Assembly: GCA_020633195.1 (NCBI GenBank)
Contig: JACKEC010000021.1
Span: 124,001 to 188,000 of the forward strand
Reading direction: 5' to 3'
Length of the DNA stretch: 64,000 bases
Source: Sandaracinaceae bacterium
Lineage (GTDB): Bacteria; Myxococcota_A; Polyangia; Polyangiales; Sandaracinaceae
Translations under genes and position numbers: made by a program
Notes under the pieces: model-generated
Seen by the model: only the letters and a program-made list of their open reading frames with translations
Databases searched by the model: none
What the model was told of the DNA's origin: nothing
Shown here: piece by piece, positions 16,530 through 24,426 of the stretch
Layout of the letters: the number at the start of each line of letters is the position of its first letter
Position numbering within the stretch: position 1 is the first letter of the stretch

Positions 16530-17105
16530 TCAGTCCTCTGGCTCGTCGGGATCGTGTCCGCGCGCGAGCTCGACGAAGAACATGAACGGGATGGCGACGA
16601 GCAGCTCGAGGTCCACCTCGACGCCGACGGTGATCTCCCACGCGCGGTCGCCCTCGAGCTGCACGCGGCCGGCGGCGTAGACCCCGGCGGTCCACGCGTA
16701 CGCCGAGAAGTAGTCGTAGGGGCGCCAACCGAACGCGATCCGGCCGAGGCCGAACGCGCCGTCGCGGTCCTCGGGGCGCGCGCCCCAGCCGGCGCCGAGC
16801 ATCGTCGTGAACCCGAACCCCGAGCCGGTCGGCCACAGGACGGCGAGGCCGCCCCCGACCTCGAGGGTGCGGAAGTCCTCGGTGCGGACGTCGAGCGCGG
16901 GCCCGAAGCGCACCACCTCGTCGGTCGCCTCGCCGAAGAGCAGGTCGGCGTGGAGCCCGGTCTCGAAGAGGGGCCAGGGGCTCGGGTCCTGCTCGGCGAC
17001 GTAGACGCCGCCGCCGACCTCGAGCCGCGTCGAGAGCTGGACGTCCCAGTCGGCGCGCGCCGCCGTGGGCAGCAGCAACGACAGGAGGGCCAGCGCGCGG
17101 ATCAC
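16530..17105 (-). CDS. Putative outer-membrane beta-barrel protein
   Basis: 191 residues. MIRALALLSLLLPTAARA is a signal peptide with cleavage before DWDVQL. The mature chain alternates amphipathic strands rich in Gly, Phe, Trp and Tyr (FGFTTMLGAGW, YFSAYAWTAGVYAAG), as in small outer-membrane barrels. No specific family recognised. The GTG start overlaps the stop of the upstream lipoprotein gene (GTGA), so translation is coupled, and the tandem-HU gene starts 12 bases after its end. Confidence 0.65.
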   Translation of the reverse strand: MIRALALLSLLLPTAARADWDVQLSTRLEVGGGVYVAEQDPSPWPLFETGLHADLLFGEATDEVVRFGPALDVRTEDFRTLEVGGGLAVLWPTGSGFGFTTMLGAGWGARPEDRDGAFGLGRIAFGWRPYDYFSAYAWTAGVYAAGRVQLEGDRAWEITVGVEVDLELLVAIPFMFFVELARGHDPDEPED

Positions 17106-17878
17106 ATCGAGAGCCAGACGTAGCCGCTGTCGAGCTCGACCGTGCGCTCGCGCCCGTTGTCACCGACGACGGTGAGGTTGCGGTGCCGAGAAACCGACAT
17201 CGACAGCGCGCTCGCGGCCTGCGCGTCGCCGAGCGTGGAGACGCGCTGGTCGCCGATCGCGACGATGCGGTCGCCGGCCACGAGGCCCCCTCGCGACGCG
17301 GGCGAGTTCGACTGCACGCGGATCACGACCAGCTCGTCGGGCCGCACCTCGTACTCCTCGACCCCGACCCCGCGATGCGGCCGCGGGTTCTCGACGCGGA
17401 TCGTCAGGTACGAGCCGCCCTCGAGCAGCAGCCGCGAGTCGGCGCCGGGGAGCGCGGTCTCGGGGAGCCCGTGGTTGCGATAGATCCCGACCGGGTCGCC
17501 GCCCACCGTGTCGGCGTCCCACACCTCGAAGCGCATCGCCGCGTGGTGGGGCACCTCGATGTTGCGGGGCAGGGTCACGTTCCAGACCGGCTCGAGCGTG
17601 TCGTCGATGGTCTCCGACTCCCAGACCATCTCCTCGTCGCGGTAGATGCGCACGAAGACGTCCGGCAGACCGCCATTGTCGTCCCAGTCCAGGTCGCCGC
17701 GGTTGCGCGGCCGCACGTGCGCCTCGACGACGGTCATCTGCCACACGTCGGGCGGCGCGCTCATCGACCCGCTGTCGACCCGATCGGGGTGGACCGAGGT
17801 CAGCGACGTGCCGCGGCGTGGGTAGACGCAGCCGGTGACGACCACGACCACGAGGGGAAGCACGTGCCAGATCCGCAT
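17102..17878 (-). CDS. Lipoprotein with C2-like and PDZ domains
   Basis: 258 residues. MRIWHVLPLVVVVVTGC is a lipoprotein signal with Cys17. Residues 45-155 resemble a C2 domain (VVEAHVRPRN, then GLPDVFVRIYRDEE, then TLEPVWNVTLP), and the Asp residues at loop positions could bind calcium. Residues 175-258 form a PDZ domain (SNSPASRGGLVAGDRIVAIG). C2 domains are rare in bacteria; PDZ domains bind C-terminal peptides in envelope quality control. First gene of an operon with the outer-membrane protein and tandem-HU genes. Function unknown. Confidence 0.7.
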   Translation of the reverse strand: MRIWHVLPLVVVVVTGCVYPRRGTSLTSVHPDRVDSGSMSAPPDVWQMTVVEAHVRPRNRGDLDWDDNGGLPDVFVRIYRDEEMVWESETIDDTLEPVWNVTLPRNIEVPHHAAMRFEVWDADTVGGDPVGIYRNHGLPETALPGADSRLLLEGGSYLTIRVENPRPHRGVGVEEYEVRPDELVVIRVQSNSPASRGGLVAGDRIVAIGDQRVSTLGDAQAASALSMSVSRHRNLTVVGDNGRERTVELDSGYVWLSM

Positions 17879-17954
17879 CGCCCGGACATTTACACGGCGC
17901 GCAAGGGCTCCGCCACATCTCGACGCGGGGACCCCACCCGGTTACAACCGCGGC

Positions 17955-19361
17955 ATGCGTAGGGCCAAGATCGTGTGCACCCTCGGTCCCGCCTCGAACG
18001 ACGCGGCGTCCATCGAGGCGCTCGTCGAAGCGGGCATGGACTGCGCGCGGCTGAACTTCTCCCACGGCGAGCACGCGTCGCACGCGGCGACGGCGAAGCT
18101 CGTCCGGGACGCGGCCTACAAGCTGAAGCGGCCGGTCGCGATCCTCGCCGACCTCTGCGGCCCCAAGATGCGGTGCGGCAAGTTCGCGAACGGCTCGATC
18201 GAGCTCGTCGAGGGCGCGCGGTTCACGCTCACGACGCGGGACGTGCTCGGCGACGAGACGATCGTGTCGCAGAGCTACGAGCCCCTGCCGCGGGACGTCG
18301 TCCCCGGCGACGTGATCCTCCTCGACGACGGGCTGCGCGCGCTGAAGGTCGTGGAGACGACCGACACCGACGTCATCTGCGTGGTCGAGACGGGCGGGAC
18401 CCTCAGCGACCGCAAGGGCATCAACGTGCCCGGCGCGAACCTGTCGACCCCGGCGCTCACCGAGAAGGACCGCCTCGACCTCGAGTTCGCGGTCGAGCAC
18501 CTCAAGGTCGACTACCTCGCGCTCAGCTTCGTGCGGAACCCGGACGACGTCCGCCAGGCGCAGCAGCTCGCGCGCGGCACGCCGGTCATCGCGAAGCTCG
18601 AGAAGCCCGAGGCGATCGCGAACCTCGAGGCGATCTGCGACATCGCCGAGGGCTGCATGGTCGCGCGCGGCGACCTCGGGGTGGAGGTCGGCTCCGCGAA
18701 GGTGCCGCTCATCCAGAAGCGGATCATCCGCGAGGTGAACAAGCGCGGGAAGCTCGTCATCACCGCGACGCAGATGCTCGACTCGATGATCCGCAACCCA
18801 CGGCCCACGCGCGCGGAGGCGGCCGACGTCGCGAACGCCGTGCTCGACGGGACGGACGCGCTGATGCTCAGCGCCGAGACGGCCGCGGGGAAGTACCCGA
18901 CCGAGTCGGTGCGGATGATGGACGCCATCGTCCGCGAGGTCGAAGGCTCCATGCACACCGTGGAGCGGCCGATGTCGGAGGTCGCGCTGATCGATCGCGA
19001 GCGCTGGGGCTTCGCCGACGCGGCCGCGCGCGCTGGCGCGATGATGAGCTACGCGCTGCCGCTCGAGGCGATCGTCACGTTCACGCGCGACGGGCGCTCG
19101 GCGCGCCTGCTCGCGGAGTACCGGCCGCGCACCAAGATCATCGCGATCACCTCGCGCCCCGAGGTCGCCAACCAGCTCGCGCTCGAGTGGGGCGTGGTCC
19201 CGCGCCTCGAGATCCCGCCGGACACGCTCGAGGAGGCGCTGCGCTTGTGCACCGCGCTGCTCGTGCGTGAGAAGCTCTGCAAGCACGGTGACTCGATCGC
19301 GATCGTGATGGGTTGGCCGACGTCGGTGGGGACGAACACAGTGAAGCTGCACAAGCTCTAA
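17955..19361 (+). CDS. pyk: Pyruvate kinase
   Basis: 468 residues, the normal bacterial length, from ATG 17955. Motifs are RRAKIVCTLGPAS at the N-terminus, CARLNFSHG, the catalytic-Lys region AKLEKPEAI, the metal-binding VARGDLGVE and TATQMLDSM. The C-terminal domain ends in the usual VGTNTVKLHKL. It converts phosphoenolpyruvate and ADP to pyruvate and ATP, the last step of glycolysis. A Ser/Thr kinase gene starts only seven bases after its stop and is probably co-transcribed. Confidence 0.97.
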   Translation: MRRAKIVCTLGPASNDAASIEALVEAGMDCARLNFSHGEHASHAATAKLVRDAAYKLKRPVAILADLCGPKMRCGKFANGSIELVEGARFTLTTRDVLGDETIVSQSYEPLPRDVVPGDVILLDDGLRALKVVETTDTDVICVVETGGTLSDRKGINVPGANLSTPALTEKDRLDLEFAVEHLKVDYLALSFVRNPDDVRQAQQLARGTPVIAKLEKPEAIANLEAICDIAEGCMVARGDLGVEVGSAKVPLIQKRIIREVNKRGKLVITATQMLDSMIRNPRPTRAEAADVANAVLDGTDALMLSAETAAGKYPTESVRMMDAIVREVEGSMHTVERPMSEVALIDRERWGFADAAARAGAMMSYALPLEAIVTFTRDGRSARLLAEYRPRTKIIAITSRPEVANQLALEWGVVPRLEIPPDTLEEALRLCTALLVREKLCKHGDSIAIVMGWPTSVGTNTVKLHKL

Positions 19362-19368
19362 GGGCGCG

Positions 19369-20736
19369 TTGGCAGACATCCCCAAGTCGATCGGGCGATA
19401 CCAGGTCGAGCGCTTGCTCGGCCAGGGCGCGATGGGGTCCGTCTACCTGGGCCGCGACACGCAGCTCGACCGGGCGGTCGCGATCAAGACGGTCCGCCAC
19501 CTCGACCTCGAGGAGAAGCGGCTGCGCACGTTCATCGAGCGCTTCCGGAACGAGGCGCGCGCGGCCGCGCGGCTGAGCCATCCGTCGATCGTCGCGGTCT
19601 ACGACGTGGGCGAGGACGACGCGGTCGGGCCCTACCTCGTGTTCGAGTACGTGCCCGGCTCGAGCCTCAAGCAGATCCTCCGGAGCCGCGGCGCCTTGCC
19701 GCCCGAGGACGCGGTGCGGCTCGCGCGCCAGATCGCGACGGCGATCGACACCGCGCACCAGGCCGGCGTCATCCACCGCGACGTGAAGCCGGACAACATC
19801 CTCGTGAGCGCGACCGGCGACGCGAAGCTCGCCGACTTCGGCGTCGCGCGCGTGCCGGACGCGGCGCTGACGAAGGAGGGCCAGTTCCTCGGGACACCCT
19901 GCTACGCCGCGCCCGAGACCCTCGGGCAGGGGGTCTACGGCGAGACGACGGACATGTTCTCGTTCGCCGCCGTCGTCTACGAGGCGGTCAGCGGCGTCCG
20001 CGCGTTCCCCGGTGACGACGCCATCAGCGTGGCGCACCACGTCGTGCACGATCAGCCCGAGCCGCCGAGCGTGGTCGCGGGCGCCGACGCGAAGATCCCC
20101 AAGGCCGTCGACCGCGTGATCATGCGCGGGCTCGACAAGGATCCGGAGGCTCGCTACGCGACGGCGACCGAGCTCGTCGACGCGGTGGCGAGCGCGTACA
20201 TCGAGGCGGGCGTCCTCGATCGCGACCCGACCGGGGTGCAGATCCTCCCGCCGCCCGAGCCGACCTCGCGGGGCGGATCGAGCTGGGTGTTCGTGCTCGC
20301 GGTGCTCGGCCTGCTCGGCGTCGGCGTCGCGTTCGTGATCGCGTTCCTCGACGTGGACACGCCGTTGAACCCGCACCGACCGACGCCCGCGGCCCTCGAC
20401 GCGGGCATCGGCGACGCCGGACCGGACGACGCGGGCCCCGAAGACGCGGGCCCCGACGACGGCGGCGTCGACGCGAGCGCGCCAGCCCCCGTGGACGCCG
20501 CGGTGGACGCGGGCGTCGACCCGAACCTCCCCGACGTCGCGCAGATGTCCGCGTTCGACCGCGACGAGGCGGCCAAGGACGAGGTGTCCCGAGCGCGTCG
20601 CGCTCTCGACGACGGCGACCTCGAGGCCGCCGCCCTCGCGCTGGCGAGAGCCCGCGCCTACGACGACGGCAACTCCGACATCCCCGACCTCGAGGACCGC
20701 CTCGACGACCTCCGCGACGCCGCGCCCGCCCCCTGA
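19369..20736 (+). CDS. Membrane-anchored eukaryote-like Ser/Thr protein kinase
   Basis: 455 residues from TTG 19369. The kinase domain is at about 8-275: LGQGAMGSVYLG, the Lys in VAIKTV, HRDVKPDNIL, DFGVAR and the APE motif are all intact. A single membrane helix covers about 305-328. The outside part has a DAG-type linker (DAGPDDAGPEDAGPDDGG) and a C-terminal TPR-like helical pair (SRARRALDDGDLEAAALALA). It probably senses envelope state and phosphorylates cytoplasmic targets. Seven bases separate it from pyk, so it may respond to or act on central metabolism; that is inference. Confidence 0.93.
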   Translation: MADIPKSIGRYQVERLLGQGAMGSVYLGRDTQLDRAVAIKTVRHLDLEEKRLRTFIERFRNEARAAARLSHPSIVAVYDVGEDDAVGPYLVFEYVPGSSLKQILRSRGALPPEDAVRLARQIATAIDTAHQAGVIHRDVKPDNILVSATGDAKLADFGVARVPDAALTKEGQFLGTPCYAAPETLGQGVYGETTDMFSFAAVVYEAVSGVRAFPGDDAISVAHHVVHDQPEPPSVVAGADAKIPKAVDRVIMRGLDKDPEARYATATELVDAVASAYIEAGVLDRDPTGVQILPPPEPTSRGGSSWVFVLAVLGLLGVGVAFVIAFLDVDTPLNPHRPTPAALDAGIGDAGPDDAGPEDAGPDDGGVDASAPAPVDAAVDAGVDPNLPDVAQMSAFDRDEAAKDEVSRARRALDDGDLEAAALALARARAYDDGNSDIPDLEDRLDDLRDAAPAP

Positions 20737-20754
20737 CCGGAGGGCGGCGATCGG

Positions 20755-22350
20755 TCAGCTCGCGGCGGCGGTCTTGGCGCCCTTGACGGGGATCATCGAC
20801 ATCGCGCGCTCGGCGAGGGCGGTGATCGTGAGCGAGGGGTTCACGCCGGGGTTCGCGCTGACCGCGGAGCCGTCGATCACGTAGAGCCCGTCGTAGCCGA
20901 ACACACGGTGGTGCGTGTCGATGACGCCCTCGGCGCTGTCCTTGCCCATGCAGCAGCCGCCGAGGATGTGCGCGGTCGAGGGGACGCCGAGGAGGGTCTC
21001 GGTGAACATGGTCGCGGCCACGCCGCCGACCTTCTTGGCCCAGCGCTTCGCGAGGTCGGTCGCCTCCTCCATGAACGCGCTCGGCGCGTTGGCGGGATCG
21101 TCGAGCTCGGTGACGAGGCCCTTCATGAACCCGGTCCGCGCGCCACGGCCGAGGCGCATCGTCATCGTGCCCTCGAGCGTGCGCATGTAGAGCAGGATCT
21201 GGCTCGACTTGGAGTACTCGCGGACGGTGAACGCCTTGGCCCACTTCAGCGGCTGGCTCGCGATGCCGCGGACCGCGCCCGCCATCCGCGTGATCGCGTT
21301 GCTGCCCGGCGCGTGCGGCAGGGTCAGGAGCCGGAAGAAGTCGCTCCCCGCGCCGTAGCGCACGGGCTCGATGTGGCTGTGGTCGTCGGTGTGGAGAATC
21401 GACGTGATCGCGACGCCCTTGGAGTAGTCGGTCTCCGCGTCCGGCGCGATCACCCCGAAGAGCGCCTCGCTGTTCGTGCGCACCGCCTTGCCCAGGCGAT
21501 CGGAGATCCGCGGCAGGCCCTGCGGGTCCTCCTTCATCGCGAGCATCAGCGGCAGCGTGCCCATGACGCCCCCCGCGAAGATCACCTTGTCGGCGGTGAA
21601 GGTCCGGCGCTTCGAGCCGAAGCTCTCCTTGGTCTCGATCCGGTAGCCGCCCTCGGAGCGCGGCTGCACCCGCGTCACCTCGGTCTCGGCCTCGATGCGG
21701 CAGCCGAGCCCCTCAGCGAGGTAGAGGTAGTTGTGGTCGAGCGTGTTCTTCGCGCCGACCCGGCAGCCCGTCATGCAGGCGCCGCAGTAGTTGCACCCCA
21801 CGCGGTCGGGGCCGTCGCCGTCGAAGTACGGATCGGGGACCTTCTCGTTGGGCTTGCCGAAGTAGACCGCCACGTCGGTCGGGTGGAACTGATCCTCGCG
21901 GCCCATGTCCTTCGCGATCTCGCGCAGGATCTCGTCGGCCTTCGTCGTCACCGGCACCGTCGCCGCGCCCAGCATGTGTCGCGCGGTCGCGTAGTGCGGC
22001 TCGAGCTCCTTCTTCCAGTTCGCGAGGTGCGCCCACGACTTGGACTGGAAGAACCCGAGCTTCGGAGTCGGCAGCGTGTTCGCGTACGTGAGCGAGCCCC
22101 CGCCGACGCCGACGCCGTGGAAGATCGTCACGTGCTCCATGAACGACATCTGGAAGAAGCCCTTGAGCCCCGCGCCCGGCATCCAGAGCCAGCGCTTGAG
22201 GTCCCAGTTCGTCTTCGGGAAGTCCTCGGGGTCGAAGCGTCGCCCCTTCTCGAGCACGCAGACCCGGTAGCCCTTCTCCGAGAGCCGCAGCGCCGAGACG
22301 CTGCCCCCGAACCCCGAGCCGATCACGATCCAGTCGTAGTGGTCGCTCAT
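20755..22350 (-). CDS. GMC oxidoreductase, cholesterol-oxidase-like
   Basis: 531 residues. The N-terminal FAD motif is IVIGSGFGGSVSALRL; VGVGGGSLTYAN is the second conserved GMC segment, and the C-terminus has NPGVNPSLTITALAER. A CNYCGACMTGC cluster near residue 188 is typical of the cholesterol-oxidase-like GMC branch and looks able to bind a metal or Fe-S centre. These enzymes oxidise alcohols, often sterols or hydrophobic secondary alcohols. No signal peptide. Convergent with the Ser/Thr kinase gene. The substrate is not predictable from sequence. Confidence 0.85.
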   Translation of the reverse strand: MSDHYDWIVIGSGFGGSVSALRLSEKGYRVCVLEKGRRFDPEDFPKTNWDLKRWLWMPGAGLKGFFQMSFMEHVTIFHGVGVGGGSLTYANTLPTPKLGFFQSKSWAHLANWKKELEPHYATARHMLGAATVPVTTKADEILREIAKDMGREDQFHPTDVAVYFGKPNEKVPDPYFDGDGPDRVGCNYCGACMTGCRVGAKNTLDHNYLYLAEGLGCRIEAETEVTRVQPRSEGGYRIETKESFGSKRRTFTADKVIFAGGVMGTLPLMLAMKEDPQGLPRISDRLGKAVRTNSEALFGVIAPDAETDYSKGVAITSILHTDDHSHIEPVRYGAGSDFFRLLTLPHAPGSNAITRMAGAVRGIASQPLKWAKAFTVREYSKSSQILLYMRTLEGTMTMRLGRGARTGFMKGLVTELDDPANAPSAFMEEATDLAKRWAKKVGGVAATMFTETLLGVPSTAHILGGCCMGKDSAEGVIDTHHRVFGYDGLYVIDGSAVSANPGVNPSLTITALAERAMSMIPVKGAKTAAAS

Positions 22351-22411
22351 GGCCGGCGAGCCTACTTCGCCGAGCCAGCCTTCACCAACCGACGCGGGCG
22401 ACGACCGGGCT

Positions 22412-23008
22412 TCAATCCGGGAAGAACATCCCCAGGTCCTCGAGGACGACCGGCTGGCCCGTCCCCGCCGAGGGCTGGGGATAGGGGTGCGGGACCGGCT
22501 GAGGCGCGAAGGCGACGACGCGGCGGCGCGACTGCTTGGCGGCGGTGAGCGCGAGCTGCTCGGCGGTCGGGCCGTCTTCGTAGCGCCACGCTCGGACGTC
22601 GTCCTCGAGGGCGGCGAGATCTTCGAGGTCGGCGAGCGCGACGCCCTCGGCGATGGGGATCGGAGCGAGCGGGTCGCCTTCAGGGGGCGGGCTCTCGAAG
22701 CGCGCCACCGGCGGCGCGGGCGAGGCGTCCGGCGCGGAGGCGCAGCCTCCGAGGAGCGCCGCGGCGACGACGAGGCCGCCGCGTCGCGTCGGCTCGGCGC
22801 GGAAGATCGGCGCGCCCTCCGCGTCGTAGCGGAGCCGCACGCACGCGCCCTTGGCGGTCCGTCGCAGCGCCTCGCGTCTCGTGAGGCGGGACAGATCGAT
22901 CACGGTGGTGTCGCACTCCGCGCAGTGGCGCCCCGCCCCGCGCGGGGTGAGATCCGCCCACCGGTTGTGGCAGCGGAAGACGAGGCGGTCGGTGATGTCG
23001 TCGGCCAT
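22412..23008 (-). CDS. Zinc-knuckle-like protein with internal lipobox-like hydrophobic segment
   Basis: 198 residues. The N-terminal 50 residues carry FRCHNRWADLT, RHCAECDTTVIDL and LTRREALRR, a CxxxW/CxxC arrangement that could bind zinc. A second region has a short hydrophobic stretch GGLVVAAALLGGCAS at about 75-90 that looks like a lipobox, but it is too far from the N-terminus for a normal signal. The C-terminal half is Pro/Ala-rich and disordered. Family not named. It may be a zinc-finger protein inserted in the membrane with its N-terminus inside. Confidence 0.55.
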   Translation of the reverse strand: MADDITDRLVFRCHNRWADLTPRGAGRHCAECDTTVIDLSRLTRREALRRTAKGACVRLRYDAEGAPIFRAEPTRRGGLVVAAALLGGCASAPDASPAPPVARFESPPPEGDPLAPIPIAEGVALADLEDLAALEDDVRAWRYEDGPTAEQLALTAAKQSRRRVVAFAPQPVPHPYPQPSAGTGQPVVLEDLGMFFPD

Positions 23009-23076
23009 CTTCGGAGAGACCCGACGCGGACGTCGGCCTTTGGATCCTACGCTCCGTGCCTCTACCCTCCCCCTCG

Positions 23077-23619
23077 ATGGATCGCTCGCTGACCCAGGCG
23101 CTCGACGAGGACGACGACGATCACCTCGTCGGCGGTCGCATCGTCGGCTGGTACCGGGTCGACCCGACGCGGCGCCTCGGGCGCGCGCTGGCCTCGGGCG
23201 CCGCGGTGATGACCTTGGGGTCCGTGGTCATGGCGCTGTCGTTCGCGCGCCTCGGGCACGCCGCGATCGACTTCTACGCGCAGGAGTCGCTCCTGCTCGC
23301 GTTCGCGATCGGTGGGCTCGGCCTCGGCACGATCGTCGGCGGCGGCGTGCTCGCCATCGTCGGGCTGCGCGGCGTGCTCGCCGAGGAGCGCTACCTCGCC
23401 CTGCGCACCGACGGCGCCTACCTCCGCGACGGCGCGCGGCGCGAGATCCTGCTCTGGGCCGACGTGGCCGAGGTGCGCGCCGAGGGCCGCGCCGTCGTGT
23501 TCGAACGCCACGACGGCACGACGTGGGTGCGGGACGAGGCGTTCGCGGGGATCGACGCCACGGCGCTGGCCCGCCACGCAGCCGACGTCCGCGGCAAGGC
23601 GCTCTTCGGGCTGCTGTAG
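23077..23619 (+). CDS. Two-helix membrane protein with PH-like C-terminal domain
   Basis: 180 residues from ATG 23077 (a GTG at 23056 would add seven residues). The first ~30 residues are acidic (LDEDDDDHLVGG). Two membrane helices lie around 45-66 and 75-97. The C-terminal ~75 residues (YLALRTDGAYLRDG, ILLWADVAEVRAEG, AVVFERHDG) have the strand pattern of bacterial PH-like (YdbT/bPH) domains. Function unknown. The stop codon is the start of a perfect terminator-like hairpin. Confidence 0.6.
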   Translation: MDRSLTQALDEDDDDHLVGGRIVGWYRVDPTRRLGRALASGAAVMTLGSVVMALSFARLGHAAIDFYAQESLLLAFAIGGLGLGTIVGGGVLAIVGLRGVLAEERYLALRTDGAYLRDGARREILLWADVAEVRAEGRAVVFERHDGTTWVRDEAFAGIDATALARHAADVRGKALFGLL

Positions 23620-23643
23620 CGGGCTGCTGAAAAGCAGCCCGCT
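23618..23643. terminator. Perfect 11-bp hairpin with GAAA loop
   Basis: AGCGGGCTGCT (23618-23628) pairs perfectly with AGCAGCCCGCT (23633-23643) around a GAAA tetraloop. It begins at the stop codon of the plus-strand membrane-protein gene in a convergent intergenic region. There is no following T run, so it would be an unusual terminator or an mRNA 3'-end stabiliser. A second small hairpin, GCGCGC-GAA-GCGCGC, follows at 23652-23666. Confidence 0.65.
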
Positions 23644-23666
23644 CCCGTGCCGCGCGCGAAGCGCGC

Positions 23667-23783
23667 ATGCCCGTGCCCGTGCCCGTGCCCGAACCGTTCC
23701 CGTCAGCCGTTCCCGAAGAAGGCGCGTGATCTCGGGCACGGGGAAGGGGCACGGACACGGGCAGGCACGGGCAAGGGCACGGA
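23667..23783. repeat. Intergenic inverted repeat of CCCGTG hexamers
   Basis: The left arm is a run of GCCCGT units (about 23669-23690) and TTCCCG variants. The right arm (about 23732-23783) is the complementary run of CGGGCA and CACGGG units. Together they can fold into a long imperfect hairpin between two convergent genes. The same hexamer builds the coding repeat at 8575-8886. Confidence 0.8.
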
Positions 23784-23795
23784 CCAGCCGCTGCT

Positions 23796-24395
23796 CTAGC
23801 CCTCGGTGAGGATCGCCTGCACCGTCGCGATCGCGCGGCGGTCGGTGATCATCCAGCGGTGCATCGGGACGCGCAGCTCGTGCTCGGCGTGCGACTGGGC
23901 GAGGCGGCTCGAGCCGGCCGGGAGGATCATCAGGTCGTAGGGCGTCCACACGCTGTGCACCTCGACCTCGCCCCACGGGTCTTCGTCGGCCTCGAGCTCG
24001 ACGAGGAGCTGGCTGCCCGGCCGCATCTGGCGGACGCCGTCCTTGGGGAGCGCCCACGCCGTCGCGGTGCCGCGGTGCGGGCCGCTGATCGAGACGAAGC
24101 GCCGCGTGCGCTCCTTGCCGCGCAGGCGCTGGAGCCAGAAGCGCGAGACGAGCGCGCCCATGCTGAAGCCGACGACGTCGAGCCGCGACGCCTCGCTCGC
24201 GTCGAGCAGCTCGCGGGCCGCCGCGTCGACCTGCTCGGCGAGGCGCTCGATGCGCGCGCTGCCGTCGTTCGGGGTCAGGTCGAGCGCGCGGATCGGCCCG
24301 ATCCCCGCCTCCTCGAGCGCCGCGCGCATGGTGTCGAACCGGGCGCCGTCGTCCCAGATGCCATGCACGAGCAACACCGGCGGCTTCGCGTTCAT
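23796..24395 (-). CDS. Alpha/beta-hydrolase (lipase/esterase-like)
   Basis: 199 residues from ATG 24395, with AAGGAG directly touching the start codon; an upstream non-ATG start is possible. PVLLVHGIWDDG is the oxyanion-hole segment, VVGFSMGALVS holds the GxSxG nucleophile Ser (near residue 80), and SISGPHRG follows. The C-terminal His near HAEHELRVPMHRWM could complete the triad. No signal peptide. It resembles triacylglycerol-lipase/PGAP1-like hydrolases. Divergent from the amine oxidase with 31 bases between starts. Confidence 0.8.
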   Translation of the reverse strand: MNAKPPVLLVHGIWDDGARFDTMRAALEEAGIGPIRALDLTPNDGSARIERLAEQVDAAARELLDASEASRLDVVGFSMGALVSRFWLQRLRGKERTRRFVSISGPHRGTATAWALPKDGVRQMRPGSQLLVELEADEDPWGEVEVHSVWTPYDLMILPAGSSRLAQSHAEHELRVPMHRWMITDRRAIATVQAILTEG

Positions 24396-24426
24396 CTCCT
24401 TCAGGGATAGCAGGTACAGTCGCGTC

